Shown: in pieces, positions 33,923 to 42,048 of the stretch | How the letters are laid out: each line of letters begins with the position of its first letter | How positions within the stretch are numbered: position 1 is the stretch's first letter | Position numbers and translations under genes: made by a program | Notes under the pieces: model-generated | The model's input: only the letters and a program-made list of their open reading frames with translations | What the model was told of the DNA's origin: nothing | Databases searched by the model: none | Source of the DNA: Lysobacter sp. Root690 | Lineage (GTDB): Bacteria > Pseudomonadota > Gammaproteobacteria > Xanthomonadales > Xanthomonadaceae | DNA length: 44,619 bases | Direction: 5' to 3' | NCBI RefSeq assembly: GCF_001427785.1 | Contig: NZ_LMHM01000012.1 | Location: forward strand, 268,417-313,035

Positions 33923-35680
33923 TCAGTGGCTTGCGGTCAGCAGCGACCGGGTGGCCTCGTGGAACAGGCTGCCGGACAGGCAGGTGCTGCTCTGCAGGGT
34001 GGCCAGGTCGCTCTGGCGGCGTTGCAGATCGCCGTAGGTGCGCGGCGTCCCGCTGACCGGATCGGGCATGGTGAAGGTGGTCGGCGCGGCCAGGCTGCCG
34101 TTGCCGATCAGGAACCGCGACAGCACCGACTGCGCGCCCGGCGAGCGCGGCGCGACATGCAGGAAGCTGGTGGTCTGGGTCTCGGCGCCATGGCAGGCGT
34201 CGCAGGTGTTGACCGAGAATTTGTTGCGGCCGTTGTTGTCGACGATGCCCGGCGCCTTCCACACCTGCTGCGGGCTGGGATTGATCACCGACCCGCTCTG
34301 GAACGGCGTGCCCAGGTAGCTCAACGGCACGATGTAGGTGTTGTTGAGGATCTGGGTGTTGAAGGTGTTGATGTAGTTGGCCAGCAGCCCGGTGTTGTTG
34401 CGGGTGTGATGCGGGGTCTGCGCGGCCGGCACGATCCGCAGTTGCGGGCTGCCCTGCAGGATCTTGAACTCGCGCAGTTCCCACGGGTTCTGCAGGAACT
34501 CGTTGCTGCGGATCTGGTTGATCGCGCTGCCGTTGGGCTTGCGCGGCGAAGCGTTGGCGGCGATGACCGGATCGGTGATCGCCTGCAGCGCGGCGTTGTA
34601 GGTGGCCGAGCCGAGGCTCAGCGTGCCCAGGTTGCCCCACTGATTGGCGAGGTTGCGCACCGCCGGGCAGCCGTTGACGTTCGGCGCGTATTCGAGGATC
34701 ACCGTGAACGGCGCGGCCACGCAGGTCGTGCCGCTGCGCCGCAGCACGCCGAACACGAAGCGGGTTTCGCCGGCGTTGCCGCCGCCGTAGGCGCTGTTGC
34801 CGCGCATGTCGATGCGGTTGACGATCGCCAGCAGGCGGAACGGCGAACGGTTGAGGTCGAGCTTGCCGGTGGAGGCGATGCGCGGCCAGGTGTTGAGAAC
34901 CTGGGTGATGACCTGCGAGCGCAGGTTCACCGGGAAGGTGTTGATGCTGGTCGAGGTGCCCCAGGTACGCATCCAGTTTTCGACGAAATCCGCCGGCAGC
35001 ACCCCGGTCATCGGCTGATTGGCCATGTTGGTCATCATCCGGTTGAAGGTCCACGCGCCGTTAGGATTGCCGGCGCCGGTGCAGGCGTCGAAGGTGCGGG
35101 TCGGGTCTTCGACCACGCCGGGGTGGGTGACCATCAGCGAGCGCTCCGGGCGCACCAGCGCCGCCGGCCACGGCAGCACCGGCCCGGGCACCAGGATCGG
35201 GGTGCCGGCGAGGATCTGCTGGCGCAGGGTGGTCGGGTTGAGGAACTGCACGGTGGCCTGGCCTATCAGTTCGCGGCCGGAGAATTCCGGCACGAGCTCC
35301 TGCGACTGGGCCAGGATCTGGCGGTTTTCCTGCTCGCGGACGAAGCCGTCGAAGTCGAACGGAATGAGCGCGGTGTAGCGCTGGGGATTGGACGGATCCT
35401 GCTGCAACTGCACGGTCGTGTCGCCGGCGTTGAACGGGATCTGGGTCGGCAGGTCCTGGCCCTTGCTGTAGGTCAACGCCAGCAGCGCGTTGCCGCCGGT
35501 CTGCTGTCCGAGCGAGGTGATGTGGATGGCGTCGACCGCGGGCGGCGCCTGTTCGAAGTCGGTGGCGGCGGCGGTGACCCGGCCGGCGGCGGTGGCATCG
35601 GTCGCGGGAGACAGCAGGGTGGCAGTGCCGACGCACACAACGGCGCCGATGCCGAGGGAAAGCGAACGCAGGGTGGACAT
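33923..35680 (-). CDS. Exported protein with single CxxCH motif, copy 1
   Basis: 585 residues. The signal peptide is predicted to end near ATAAG (about 33). The layout matches the downstream paralogue: an N-terminal beta-rich domain, the MVTHPGVVEDPTRTFDAC and NPNGAWTFN segments, RLLAIVNRIDMRGNSAYGGG, then C493-D-A-C496-H497 in NTCDACHGAETQ followed by about 90 residues. The repeated Cys pairs outside the haem motif (TRTFDAC, TTCVA, NGCPAV, STCLSG) may form disulphides. Function unknown; periplasmic or secreted electron-transfer or haem-binding role is inferred from the motif alone. AGGAG is eight bases before the ATG. First gene of the pair; 115 bases separate it from the next. Confidence 0.75.
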   Translation of the reverse strand: MSTLRSLSLGIGAVVCVGTATLLSPATDATAAGRVTAAATDFEQAPPAVDAIHITSLGQQTGGNALLALTYSKGQDLPTQIPFNAGDTTVQLQQDPSNPQRYTALIPFDFDGFVREQENRQILAQSQELVPEFSGRELIGQATVQFLNPTTLRQQILAGTPILVPGPVLPWPAALVRPERSLMVTHPGVVEDPTRTFDACTGAGNPNGAWTFNRMMTNMANQPMTGVLPADFVENWMRTWGTSTSINTFPVNLRSQVITQVLNTWPRIASTGKLDLNRSPFRLLAIVNRIDMRGNSAYGGGNAGETRFVFGVLRRSGTTCVAAPFTVILEYAPNVNGCPAVRNLANQWGNLGTLSLGSATYNAALQAITDPVIAANASPRKPNGSAINQIRSNEFLQNPWELREFKILQGSPQLRIVPAAQTPHHTRNNTGLLANYINTFNTQILNNTYIVPLSYLGTPFQSGSVINPSPQQVWKAPGIVDNNGRNKFSVNTCDACHGAETQTTSFLHVAPRSPGAQSVLSRFLIGNGSLAAPTTFTMPDPVSGTPRTYGDLQRRQSDLATLQSSTCLSGSLFHEATRSLLTASH

Positions 35681-36363
35681 GGGTCGGGCTCCTGAGATGA
35701 GCAGACCGCGGTGGCGTAGCGCCAGGCGCGTAGCTAACCGTTGACGCTAGGGCGTGCGCTGGGGCGGTTCCAGCGTCGTAGCGGGATCAAACCGGGACGG
35801 TTTCTCAGGGGGCGCGGCGAATGGGAGTGGTGTTGGGATCGAGGTCGCAGATGGGGTGTGGTGGGGGTCCGTTTGGGTTGGCGCGGGTGGTAGTGGCGGG
35901 ATTTTGCAGGTGCCCAGTCAGGGTGCAGCGGGCCGTCGCGAATTCGAATGAAATCCATCGAACGCCCGGCATGGTCGCTCTCAAGCAGGCGCGTCGGTCA
36001 GTAAAGCGCCCGACGTATGGTGAGACCGACGCCATGACGCGGCACGCATCTTTCCGGCGTTGCTCAGGCGTCGAACCGGGCGGATTTTTCAACCTTGAAA
36101 GCGACTGGCGTGCTTGCTTGCTGCGCAGTCCGTGGATTGGGTCTGAACTTGTACGAAAGCGTTTCCGCAGTGGCGAAGGGTGTTGCAGCCAGTCGTCATC
36201 CCCGACGCGTTTTTTCGGATCACCGTGACGAATCGGACAGCGTCGACCGCCCCACAATCGACTTGTGAGTTGCGCAGCGTTAGCAGTTCCGAATCCCGAC
36301 TGCGAGACAATGGCCTCGCGCATCACCATCGTGATGTGATCGGTGCGAACCCACGGAGCCGCC
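35681..36363. other. Long intergenic region, G/T-skewed then moderate G+C
   Basis: About 680 bases without a convincing gene. From 35815 to 35910 the plus strand is extremely G- and T-rich, with runs GGGAGTGG, TTGGG, GGGG and GGGGG. After 36000 the composition is less G+C-rich than the genome. Frames of 135 residues (plus, 35821-36228) and 186 residues (minus, 35805-36365) are open but have no ribosome site, signal or family, and each shadows the other. Confidence 0.45.
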
Positions 36364-36762
36364 ATGCAAAAGATCCTGCTGCTGATCGTTCTCGCCGCTG
36401 CCGCGGTGTTCGCCTACCTGCAATGGTTCGCCAAGCCCGAGTACAGCATTCCCACGATCGAGCAGAACCCGATTCCCAAGCGCGAGTTCTATCTGTTGTG
36501 GCGCGAGACCGCGTTGACCCTGTGCGACGGCAACGAGCCCGGGCCGACCACGCTGACGCCGCCGAAGTGCCGCGAGTACGTGACCAACAAACACGAGCGC
36601 TGCGTGGCCCAGGTCGGCGCGCAGACGCCGCAGACGATCTCCAGCAAGGCCGAGTCGAAGCGCCTGGCGCGGCCGTATCTGGATTGCGTGATCCCGGGCC
36701 ATTTCTGCAACGGGGTGGAAGTGCGTACGACCGATGAGGCGTTGCGCAACTGTCCGCCGTAA
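36364..36762 (+). CDS. Small exported or membrane-anchored Cys protein
   Basis: 132 residues from ATG 36364 (CGGAG upstream; an in-frame ATG at 36343 would spoil the signal sequence). The N-terminal hydrophobic segment KILLLIVLAAAAVFAYLQW is an uncleaved anchor or signal. The remainder is soluble with six Cys (LCDGN, KCREY, RCVAQ, DCVIP, FCNGV, NCPP), likely paired as disulphides in the periplasm. No family is recognised. Confidence 0.65.
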   Translation: MQKILLLIVLAAAAVFAYLQWFAKPEYSIPTIEQNPIPKREFYLLWRETALTLCDGNEPGPTTLTPPKCREYVTNKHERCVAQVGAQTPQTISSKAESKRLARPYLDCVIPGHFCNGVEVRTTDEALRNCPP

Positions 36763-36813
36763 GCGCGGACCGCGCCGGTTATCCACACCGCTGATGGAAT
36801 AACCGCGAACGGC

Positions 36814-37347
36814 TCAGACCGCCCGCCACTGCCCCGGCTGCAACGCGTCCAGCCGATGCGGCCCGATCGCGACCCGCACCAGCCGCAGGGTTGGTAATCC
36901 GACCGCCGCGGTCATGCGCCGCACCTGACGGTTGCGGCCTTCGTGGATGGTGATCGCGAGCCAAGAGTCGGGCACGGTCTTGCGAAAGCGCACCGGCGGA
37001 TCGCGCGGCCACAGCGATGGTGGGTCGAGGCGTTCGATCCGCGCCGGCAGGGTGCGGCCGTCGTTGAGCTCGACCCCGTCGCGCAGGGCGCGCAAGGCGT
37101 CCTCGCCGGGGTCGCCTTCGACCTGCACCCAATAGGTTTTCGGCTGTTTGTGGCGCGGGTCGGTGAGGCGATGGGCCAGGCCGCCGTCGTCGGTCAACAG
37201 CAGCAGCCCTTCGCTGTCGTGATCCAGCCGCCCGGCCGCGTACACGCCGGGCGGCAGGCCGAAGCCGGCCAGGGTCGGCCGCGGCGGTTGGCTGCGGTCG
37301 GTGAACTGGCACAGCACGCCATAGGGTTTGTTGAACGCGATCAGCAT
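36814..37347 (-). CDS. rluE: 23S rRNA pseudouridine synthase RluE
   Basis: 177 residues, short as expected for the RluE/RsuA branch without the N-terminal S4 domain. The start is ATG at 37347, giving the family opening [17 protein letters not shown]. The catalytic motif [14 protein letters not shown] places the nucleophile at Asp42. Other RluE features are THRLTDP-like [21 protein letters not shown], and [28 protein letters not shown]. It isomerises a uridine of 23S rRNA (position 2457 in E. coli) to pseudouridine in the cytosol. Convergent with the small Cys protein gene. Confidence 0.93.
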   Translation of the reverse strand: MLIAFNKPYGVLCQFTDRSQPPRPTLAGFGLPPGVYAAGRLDHDSEGLLLLTDDGGLAHRLTDPRHKQPKTYWVQVEGDPGEDALRALRDGVELNDGRTLPARIERLDPPSLWPRDPPVRFRKTVPDSWLAITIHEGRNRQVRRMTAAVGLPTLRLVRVAIGPHRLDALQPGQWRAV

Positions 37348-37417
37348 TCGAGGATGATCGCGCAGGCCCGCGCGCGGCGCCAAACCGGTGATGGCGCCGG
37401 CCGCGCGGTGGCGACGA

Positions 37418-37675
37418 TCAAGCGCGCTTGCGCGGCCGCACTGCGCGCCAGAGCAAGCCGCCGATCGCGCAGAACGCGAGCGGCGACACGATCCACACCG
37501 CGACCACGCAGGCCTTCCAGTAAGCGATCGCGCTGGCGCCGATACTGACCGAGGACAGGCCGTACTCGGCCATGAAATAGCCGGCGATCAATGACATCGC
37601 CAGTTCGCCGGCCGCCCACGCCGCCAGCGCGCCCGCCGCGAGCGCGGCGATGGCGGGAGCGAACGGCCGTCGCAT
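37418..37675 (-). CDS. Small two-to-three-helix membrane protein
   Basis: 85 residues with hydrophobic stretches [33 protein letters not shown] and [20 protein letters not shown], ending in a basic tail (RAVRPRKRA). The ATG lies three bases after the stop codon of the upstream methyltransferase-like gene, so translational coupling is likely. No family is recognised. Confidence 0.6.
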   Translation of the reverse strand: MRRPFAPAIAALAAGALAAWAAGELAMSLIAGYFMAEYGLSSVSIGASAIAYWKACVVAVWIVSPLAFCAIGGLLWRAVRPRKRA

Positions 37676-37678
37676 CGA

Positions 37679-38959
37679 TCAGCGCGGCTTGCGGAAGCGC
37701 AGGGTCATGCGGTCGCTTTCGCCGATCGCCTGGTACTTGGCGTCGTCGGCCGCCTCGTGCTGGTTCACCGGCGGCAGGGTCCACACGCCCTTCGGGTAGT
37801 CCTTGGTGTCGCGCGGGTTGGCGTTGATCTCGCTCTTGGCTTCGAGCTTGAAGCCGGCCGCTTCGGCCAGCGCGATCACCTGGGCCTGGCCGACATACCC
37901 GGTTTTATCGTCGGCCGGCACGTCGGCCTTGGCGCGATGCTCGACCACGCCGAGCGTGCCGCCGGGCTTGAGCACGTCATAGAAGCCCTTGAACATCACC
38001 TCGGCCTGGCCGGCCGAACGCCAGTTGTGGACGTTGCGGAAGGTCAGCACCAGATCGGCCGAGTCGGCCGGCCCGAACGCGGGCTTGAAGGTGTCGTAGG
38101 CGGCGATCGCGACCTTGTCGTACTGCGCCGGCGAGGCGGCGAACTTCTGTTCCAGCGACGCCTTGGCCTTGGCCTGGTACTTGCGCGCGCCGTCGGAGGA
38201 CTGGGTGTCCGGGTCGACCACGGCGGCGACGTACTTGCCGCGCTCGCGCAGGAACGGAGCGAGGATTTCCGAATACCAGCCACCGCCGGGGGTGATTTCG
38301 ACGATGGTCTGGTCGGGCTTGGCGCCGAAGAAGGTCAGGGTCTCGAGCGGATGGCGGTAGCCGTCGCGGGCGACGTTCTTCGGATCGCGCCAGCTGCCGG
38401 CGACGGCGGCGCGCAGGCTCGGCGAACCGACGTCGCCGGCCGGCTTGGCCGCGGGCTTGGTGGTCGGCTTGGGTTCGGCGGGCTTGGCGGCGGGTTTGGT
38501 CGCTTCGGCCGGCTTGGTCGCGGCGACCGGGGCGGCGGCCTCGACGGGCCTGGGTGCCGGTGCTGTCGCTTCAATCGGTGTGGGCGCCGGAGCCGGTGCT
38601 GCTGCTCTGGGGGGCGGTTGCGGCCCTGGCGCCGGTGGGGCGGCTTCACTGATTTCGACCGTATGCACGGGTGGGGCCGCTTCGGGCGACTTCTGCTCGG
38701 TCGCGGCCGCCGCTGCGGTGGCGCTGGCCCGGGCGGCTTCCGCGGCTGCGGCCGCTTCGTTCGCGGCGGCCTGGGCTGCGGCCGCGGCGGCTTCAGCGGC
38801 GTCGCTCGGCGCGGCGTCGGCCGCCGTCGCGCTGGTCGGGGCCGCTTCGCCGGTGGCGGGCGCGGGCTCGGACTTGTTGTCTTGGGCATGCGCGATCGCG
38901 GTCAGGCCGGGCAGCAGCGCGGCGAGCAGGAGCAATCGGGCGGGGCGGTTACGTTCCAT
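37679..38959 (-). CDS. Exported methyltransferase-like protein (COG4798 type) with Ala/Pro-rich linker
   Basis: 426 residues. A signal peptide ends at AHA-Q (about 26). Residues about 30-175 are almost only Ala, Pro, Glu, Lys and Thr, a disordered linker. The C-terminal domain (about 185-426) is Rossmann-like with EITPGGGWYSEILAPFL as motif I, AVVDPDTQ, LVLTFRNVHNW and LKPGGTLGVVEHRAKADVP, matching predicted methyltransferases of the COG4798 group, which also carry signal peptides in other Proteobacteria. Export of a SAM-dependent enzyme would be odd because SAM is cytosolic; it may be non-enzymatic or bind another ligand. GGAG precedes the ATG. Followed by the small membrane protein gene. 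Confidence 0.82.
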   Translation of the reverse strand: MERNRPARLLLLAALLPGLTAIAHAQDNKSEPAPATGEAAPTSATAADAAPSDAAEAAAAAAQAAANEAAAAAEAARASATAAAAATEQKSPEAAPPVHTVEISEAAPPAPGPQPPPRAAAPAPAPTPIEATAPAPRPVEAAAPVAATKPAEATKPAAKPAEPKPTTKPAAKPAGDVGSPSLRAAVAGSWRDPKNVARDGYRHPLETLTFFGAKPDQTIVEITPGGGWYSEILAPFLRERGKYVAAVVDPDTQSSDGARKYQAKAKASLEQKFAASPAQYDKVAIAAYDTFKPAFGPADSADLVLTFRNVHNWRSAGQAEVMFKGFYDVLKPGGTLGVVEHRAKADVPADDKTGYVGQAQVIALAEAAGFKLEAKSEINANPRDTKDYPKGVWTLPPVNQHEAADDAKYQAIGESDRMTLRFRKPR

Positions 38960-39094
38960 GCAACAGACTCCGGTGAGCTTCGGTGAGGGCGCCAGCCTAC
39001 CGCATGCGTTCAGGATCGGGGATGCGGGGCGACCCGAGCGTGGCCCGTGCTCAAGTCGCGATCGCAGCCGCCACCGGATCGCGGCAGGCCCGCC

Positions 39095-40132
39095 TCAGCG
39101 TCGCTTGCGCTTTGGCTTGGCCGGCGTCTCGGCCCCGCCCTCACCGTCGGCCAGATCGGGCGGACCGTCGGCCTCGCCCGTCGCGCCCGGTTTGCCGCAG
39201 GAACGGTCCTCGATGTCGGCGCCGCGGCCCGAGGCCACGTCGGCCTCCATCTGCGCGACATAGGCGCGCGCCTGTTCGTGCAGCCAGGTCCGGAACGATT
39301 CCAGCCCGGCGTGATCGACCGAGCGTTCCGGGTAGACCAGGTAATGACCCCAGTCGATCTGCAGCCGGCCCTGGCTCAGCGGCACCAGCTGGCCGCTCTG
39401 GATCAGCAGCCGGGTCCGCGCCAGCCGGCCCAGCGCGACCCCGAGACCTTCGACCGCCGCGCGGTGCATGGTCTCGGAATCGTCGAAATGGGCGATGTAG
39501 CGGTTCGGCCGCTTGCCGCCGTAGCGGTCGAACCAGTCCTGCCAATACGTCGACAGGTCGCCGAGCAGCGGCCAGCGGTGCAGGTCCTCCTGCGCCGGCA
39601 GACCGCCCATGCGCTCGATCAGCGCCGGGCTGGCGACCGGGACCAGGGTTTCGTTGAACAGATGCTCGATCACCAGCCCCGGCCAGCGCCCGTAGCCGCC
39701 GCGCATGGCCGCGTCGATGCCCGGCTCGCGATCGAAATCGACCAGCGCGGTCGAGGAAAACAGATTGAGTTCGAGCTGCGGGTAGCGGGCGACGAAGCCG
39801 CCCAGCCGCGGCACCAGCCAGGCCGAAGCCATCGAGGCCATCAGGCTCAGGGTCAGCACGTCGTCGCGGCGCGGGCTGTACGGACGCAGGGCGTGGTCGA
39901 GCGCGTCCAGGTGCGGCGCGACCACCGACAGCAGCCGCTCGCCGTCGGCGGTCAGGCGCACCCCGCGCGGACCGCGCTCGAACAGGCGCCGGCCCAGGCG
40001 TTCTTCCAGGGTGCGGATCTGGTGACTGAGCGCGCTGACGGTCAGGTGCATCGACTCGGCGGCGCGGGTCAGGTTGCCGGTGCGCGCGGCGGTGGCGAAG
40101 CCCAACAGGGCGTGCAGCGGAGGTCGGTTCAT
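39095..40132 (-). CDS. LysR-family transcriptional regulator (GcvA-like)
   Basis: 345 residues. The N-terminal winged helix-turn-helix (1-60) has LLGFATAARTGNLTRAAESM and LTVSALSHQIRTLEERLGRR; the substrate-binding domain (about 90-295) shows LTLSLMASMASAWLVPRLG and the GcvA-like DFDREPGIDAAMRGGYGRWPG. A 45-residue tail rich in Gly, Asp, Lys and Pro (about 300-345) extends past the usual end and is unusual. Such regulators bind a metabolite and control a nearby divergent gene; here the divergent gene is the small ORF at 40346. Start is ATG at 40132. Confidence 0.92.
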   Translation of the reverse strand: MNRPPLHALLGFATAARTGNLTRAAESMHLTVSALSHQIRTLEERLGRRLFERGPRGVRLTADGERLLSVVAPHLDALDHALRPYSPRRDDVLTLSLMASMASAWLVPRLGGFVARYPQLELNLFSSTALVDFDREPGIDAAMRGGYGRWPGLVIEHLFNETLVPVASPALIERMGGLPAQEDLHRWPLLGDLSTYWQDWFDRYGGKRPNRYIAHFDDSETMHRAAVEGLGVALGRLARTRLLIQSGQLVPLSQGRLQIDWGHYLVYPERSVDHAGLESFRTWLHEQARAYVAQMEADVASGRGADIEDRSCGKPGATGEADGPPDLADGEGGAETPAKPKRKRR

Positions 40133-40210
40133 CGCGTGGGGTCCGTCGGACGGGGCGTTCGGCCCGGGCCTGAGGGCGGATGCCGTACCGCGCGGCCGCC
40201 TTCAACCTGA

Positions 40211-40228
40211 TTCAAGTCTGGCTTGCAA
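40211..40228. promoter_or_regulatory. Candidate LysR-type operator
   Basis: TTCAAGTCTGGCTTGCAA in the 213-base divergent gap is a near-palindrome (CAAG-N5-CTTG core) of the size and place expected for a LysR-type binding site. A TTTTTTGCC and CTTGCGAA follow. The match is suggestive only. Confidence 0.35.
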
Positions 40229-40345
40229 ACACGTCGCTTTTTTGCCGAATCGGGCGAGCGTACCTTGCGAATCACTCAATAAGCCAGTGCAAGTCCACAC
40301 CGACCGCGCTGGCGCTAACCCGAGCATTGGTAAGGAGACGAGGCC

Positions 40346-40651
40346 ATGAATATCTACAAGAACCTGATGTTCCTGCACGGCCATTTCGTCGATCCGCGCG
40401 ATGCGGACGACGACAGCGACGACGGCGCGCAGATCGGGCGTCGTGCAGCGTCGACGGTCGCGGCCGACGCCGGGTCCAAGACGGCGGTCAGCGGCGCGAA
40501 GGCCGGGACCACGGCCGCAACGGCCTCGCATCGCGTTCAAGCCACGCGGACCGGCGCGACGACCGGCTGGCGCGCGTGGTTGCAACTGTGGCCGGCGCAG
40601 AGCGCCCGGGTCGAAAGCCTCACCGACTGCGGCGCGCACGGCTGCACGTGA
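40346..40651 (+). CDS. Small conserved-looking protein divergent from the LysR regulator
   Basis: 101 residues. A strong AAGGAG (40333-40338) is eight bases before the ATG. The N-terminus MNIYKNLMFLHGHFVDPRD resembles small proteins that recur beside LysR genes in Xanthomonadaceae (recall, not verified). After an acidic stretch (DADDDSDDG) the rest is Ala/Thr/Gly-rich and ends in DCGAHGCT. No signal peptide. It is the obvious candidate target of the LysR regulator. Confidence 0.6.
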   Translation: MNIYKNLMFLHGHFVDPRDADDDSDDGAQIGRRAASTVAADAGSKTAVSGAKAGTTAATASHRVQATRTGATTGWRAWLQLWPAQSARVESLTDCGAHGCT

Positions 40652-40758
40652 GCCGCGCCATCGCGTCGTCGCGGTGGTGAGGCTGGCCGAGCTTCCCGTC
40701 TGTATGCGTTGGTCTGTGCGAAGGAACGCACACAGATCAGGCAACAGGGGATGCCGTC

Positions 40759-42039
40759 ATGACCGACCCACGCGATCCCGACGCGGCGAGCGACTCGCGC
40801 AGGCGCGTCGCCGCGATCGAACGCACCGCCCTGCGCCTGCTGGCGGGGCTGTTCGCGGGTATCGCCTTGAGCGCGGCGCTGGCGGTGTCCCACTACGTGG
40901 TCGGCGCGGTGCTCGGCGCGGTGCTCGCGGCGTTGCTGGCCGGCGCCACCCTGGGCTTCTTGTTCGGCATCCCGCGCGCCCTGACGGTGGCACTGCCGGG
41001 TGCCGACGGCCATGCCGGTGGCAACAATGGCGGCGGCTTCACCCACAACACCAACCTGGAGCAGATCAGCGACTGGCTGACCAAGATCGTGGTCGGCATC
41101 GGGCTGGTCGAAGCGCAGAGCATCGGCATCGCGTTCCAGGGCCTGTCGCGCCAGGTCGCGCTGGAATGGGGCCTGGGCGCCAACGGCGCGGCCAGCGCCG
41201 GCTTCGTCCTGCTGGCTTCGCTGTTGTTCGGCTTCATCGGGTTCTACATCTGGACCCGCACCGCGTTCGTCTATTACCTGGAACACAACGAGACCGCGGT
41301 CGCGGGCGAGCGACGCGACCGCGAAGCCGCCGAGCGGCGCGCGCATCAGGCCGAGGCCGATGCGGCGCGGGCCAAGGAACAGGCCGAGCAGGCCGAACGC
41401 GACACCCTGGCTGAACGCCAACGCAAGGCCGAGGCCGAACGCCAGGCGCTGCTGGCGCGCGAACAAGCCGAGCAGGCTGCGCGCCAGACCGAAGAGGCCG
41501 AGAAACAAACCCAGCAGGCGCAACGTGAGACCGACCTATACAGCCGCATGGCCGGTTATCTCGACAGCGGCACGGTCGAGCCGCTGCGCGTGCTGAAGCG
41601 GCGCGATACGAAGGACTGGGTGAAGGCGCTGGCGGAAGGTTCGCCCGAACATCATGTCGAGCACTCCGTGGACAGCCTGGAGAGCGAATGGAATTCCGAT
41701 CCGAATCTGGGTCGGTTCGGCGGCGCGCCGATCGCGCGCCAGCGCGAGCTCAGCGCTCAGGTGCAGCCGCTGGACGACGCCGGCAGCACCTGCGCGGTCA
41801 CGATCCGCGTGCGCTCGCTCGACCCGGCCCGGCCGCTGACCGGCACGGTCACCATCCACCTGCATCCGACCTTCCACCAGATGGTGCGCGAGGTGCCGGT
41901 CGTGGATGGACAGGCTGAATTGCGCATCGTCGCCGCCGGCGTGTTTACCATCGGCGCCGAAGCCGACGGCGGCGAGACCCGGCTGGAGTTGAACCTGGCC
42001 ACATTGCCGGATCTGCCGGCCGCGTTCGCGGCGCGCTGA
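40759..42039 (+). CDS. Membrane-anchored coiled-coil protein with prokaryotic YEATS domain
   Basis: 426 residues. Two N-terminal membrane helices (about 25-73), a cytoplasmic or loop segment with NTNLEQISDWLTKIVVGIGL (97-116), a third helix pair ending in GFVLLASLLFGFIGFYIW (148-165), then a long charged coiled coil (about 180-262) of EAERQ-type repeats. A C-terminal domain (about 305-418) begins DPNLGRFGGAP, runs through LSAQVQPLD and has VTIHLHPTFHQMVREVPV and AAGVFTIGAEADGGETRLEL. The LHPTF and GxFTxGAE signatures match the prokaryotic YEATS (pYEATS) domain, a beta-sandwich reported by comparative genomics in bacterial conflict and signalling proteins. Membrane topology places the pYEATS domain in the cytosol (inference). 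No neighbour encodes an obvious effector. Confidence 0.85.
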   Translation: MTDPRDPDAASDSRRRVAAIERTALRLLAGLFAGIALSAALAVSHYVVGAVLGAVLAALLAGATLGFLFGIPRALTVALPGADGHAGGNNGGGFTHNTNLEQISDWLTKIVVGIGLVEAQSIGIAFQGLSRQVALEWGLGANGAASAGFVLLASLLFGFIGFYIWTRTAFVYYLEHNETAVAGERRDREAAERRAHQAEADAARAKEQAEQAERDTLAERQRKAEAERQALLAREQAEQAARQTEEAEKQTQQAQRETDLYSRMAGYLDSGTVEPLRVLKRRDTKDWVKALAEGSPEHHVEHSVDSLESEWNSDPNLGRFGGAPIARQRELSAQVQPLDDAGSTCAVTIRVRSLDPARPLTGTVTIHLHPTFHQMVREVPVVDGQAELRIVAAGVFTIGAEADGGETRLELNLATLPDLPAAFAAR

Positions 42040-42048
42040 GCGCGACGT

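Noticed and set aside
35805-36365. Frames of 186 codons (minus) and 135 codons (plus)
   Set aside because: Neither has a ribosome site, signal or recognisable sequence, and they overlap each other.
38445-39263. 272-codon Gly/Ala-rich plus-strand frame
   Set aside because: Antisense to the Ala/Pro linker of the exported methyltransferase-like gene; its composition is a consequence of that linker.
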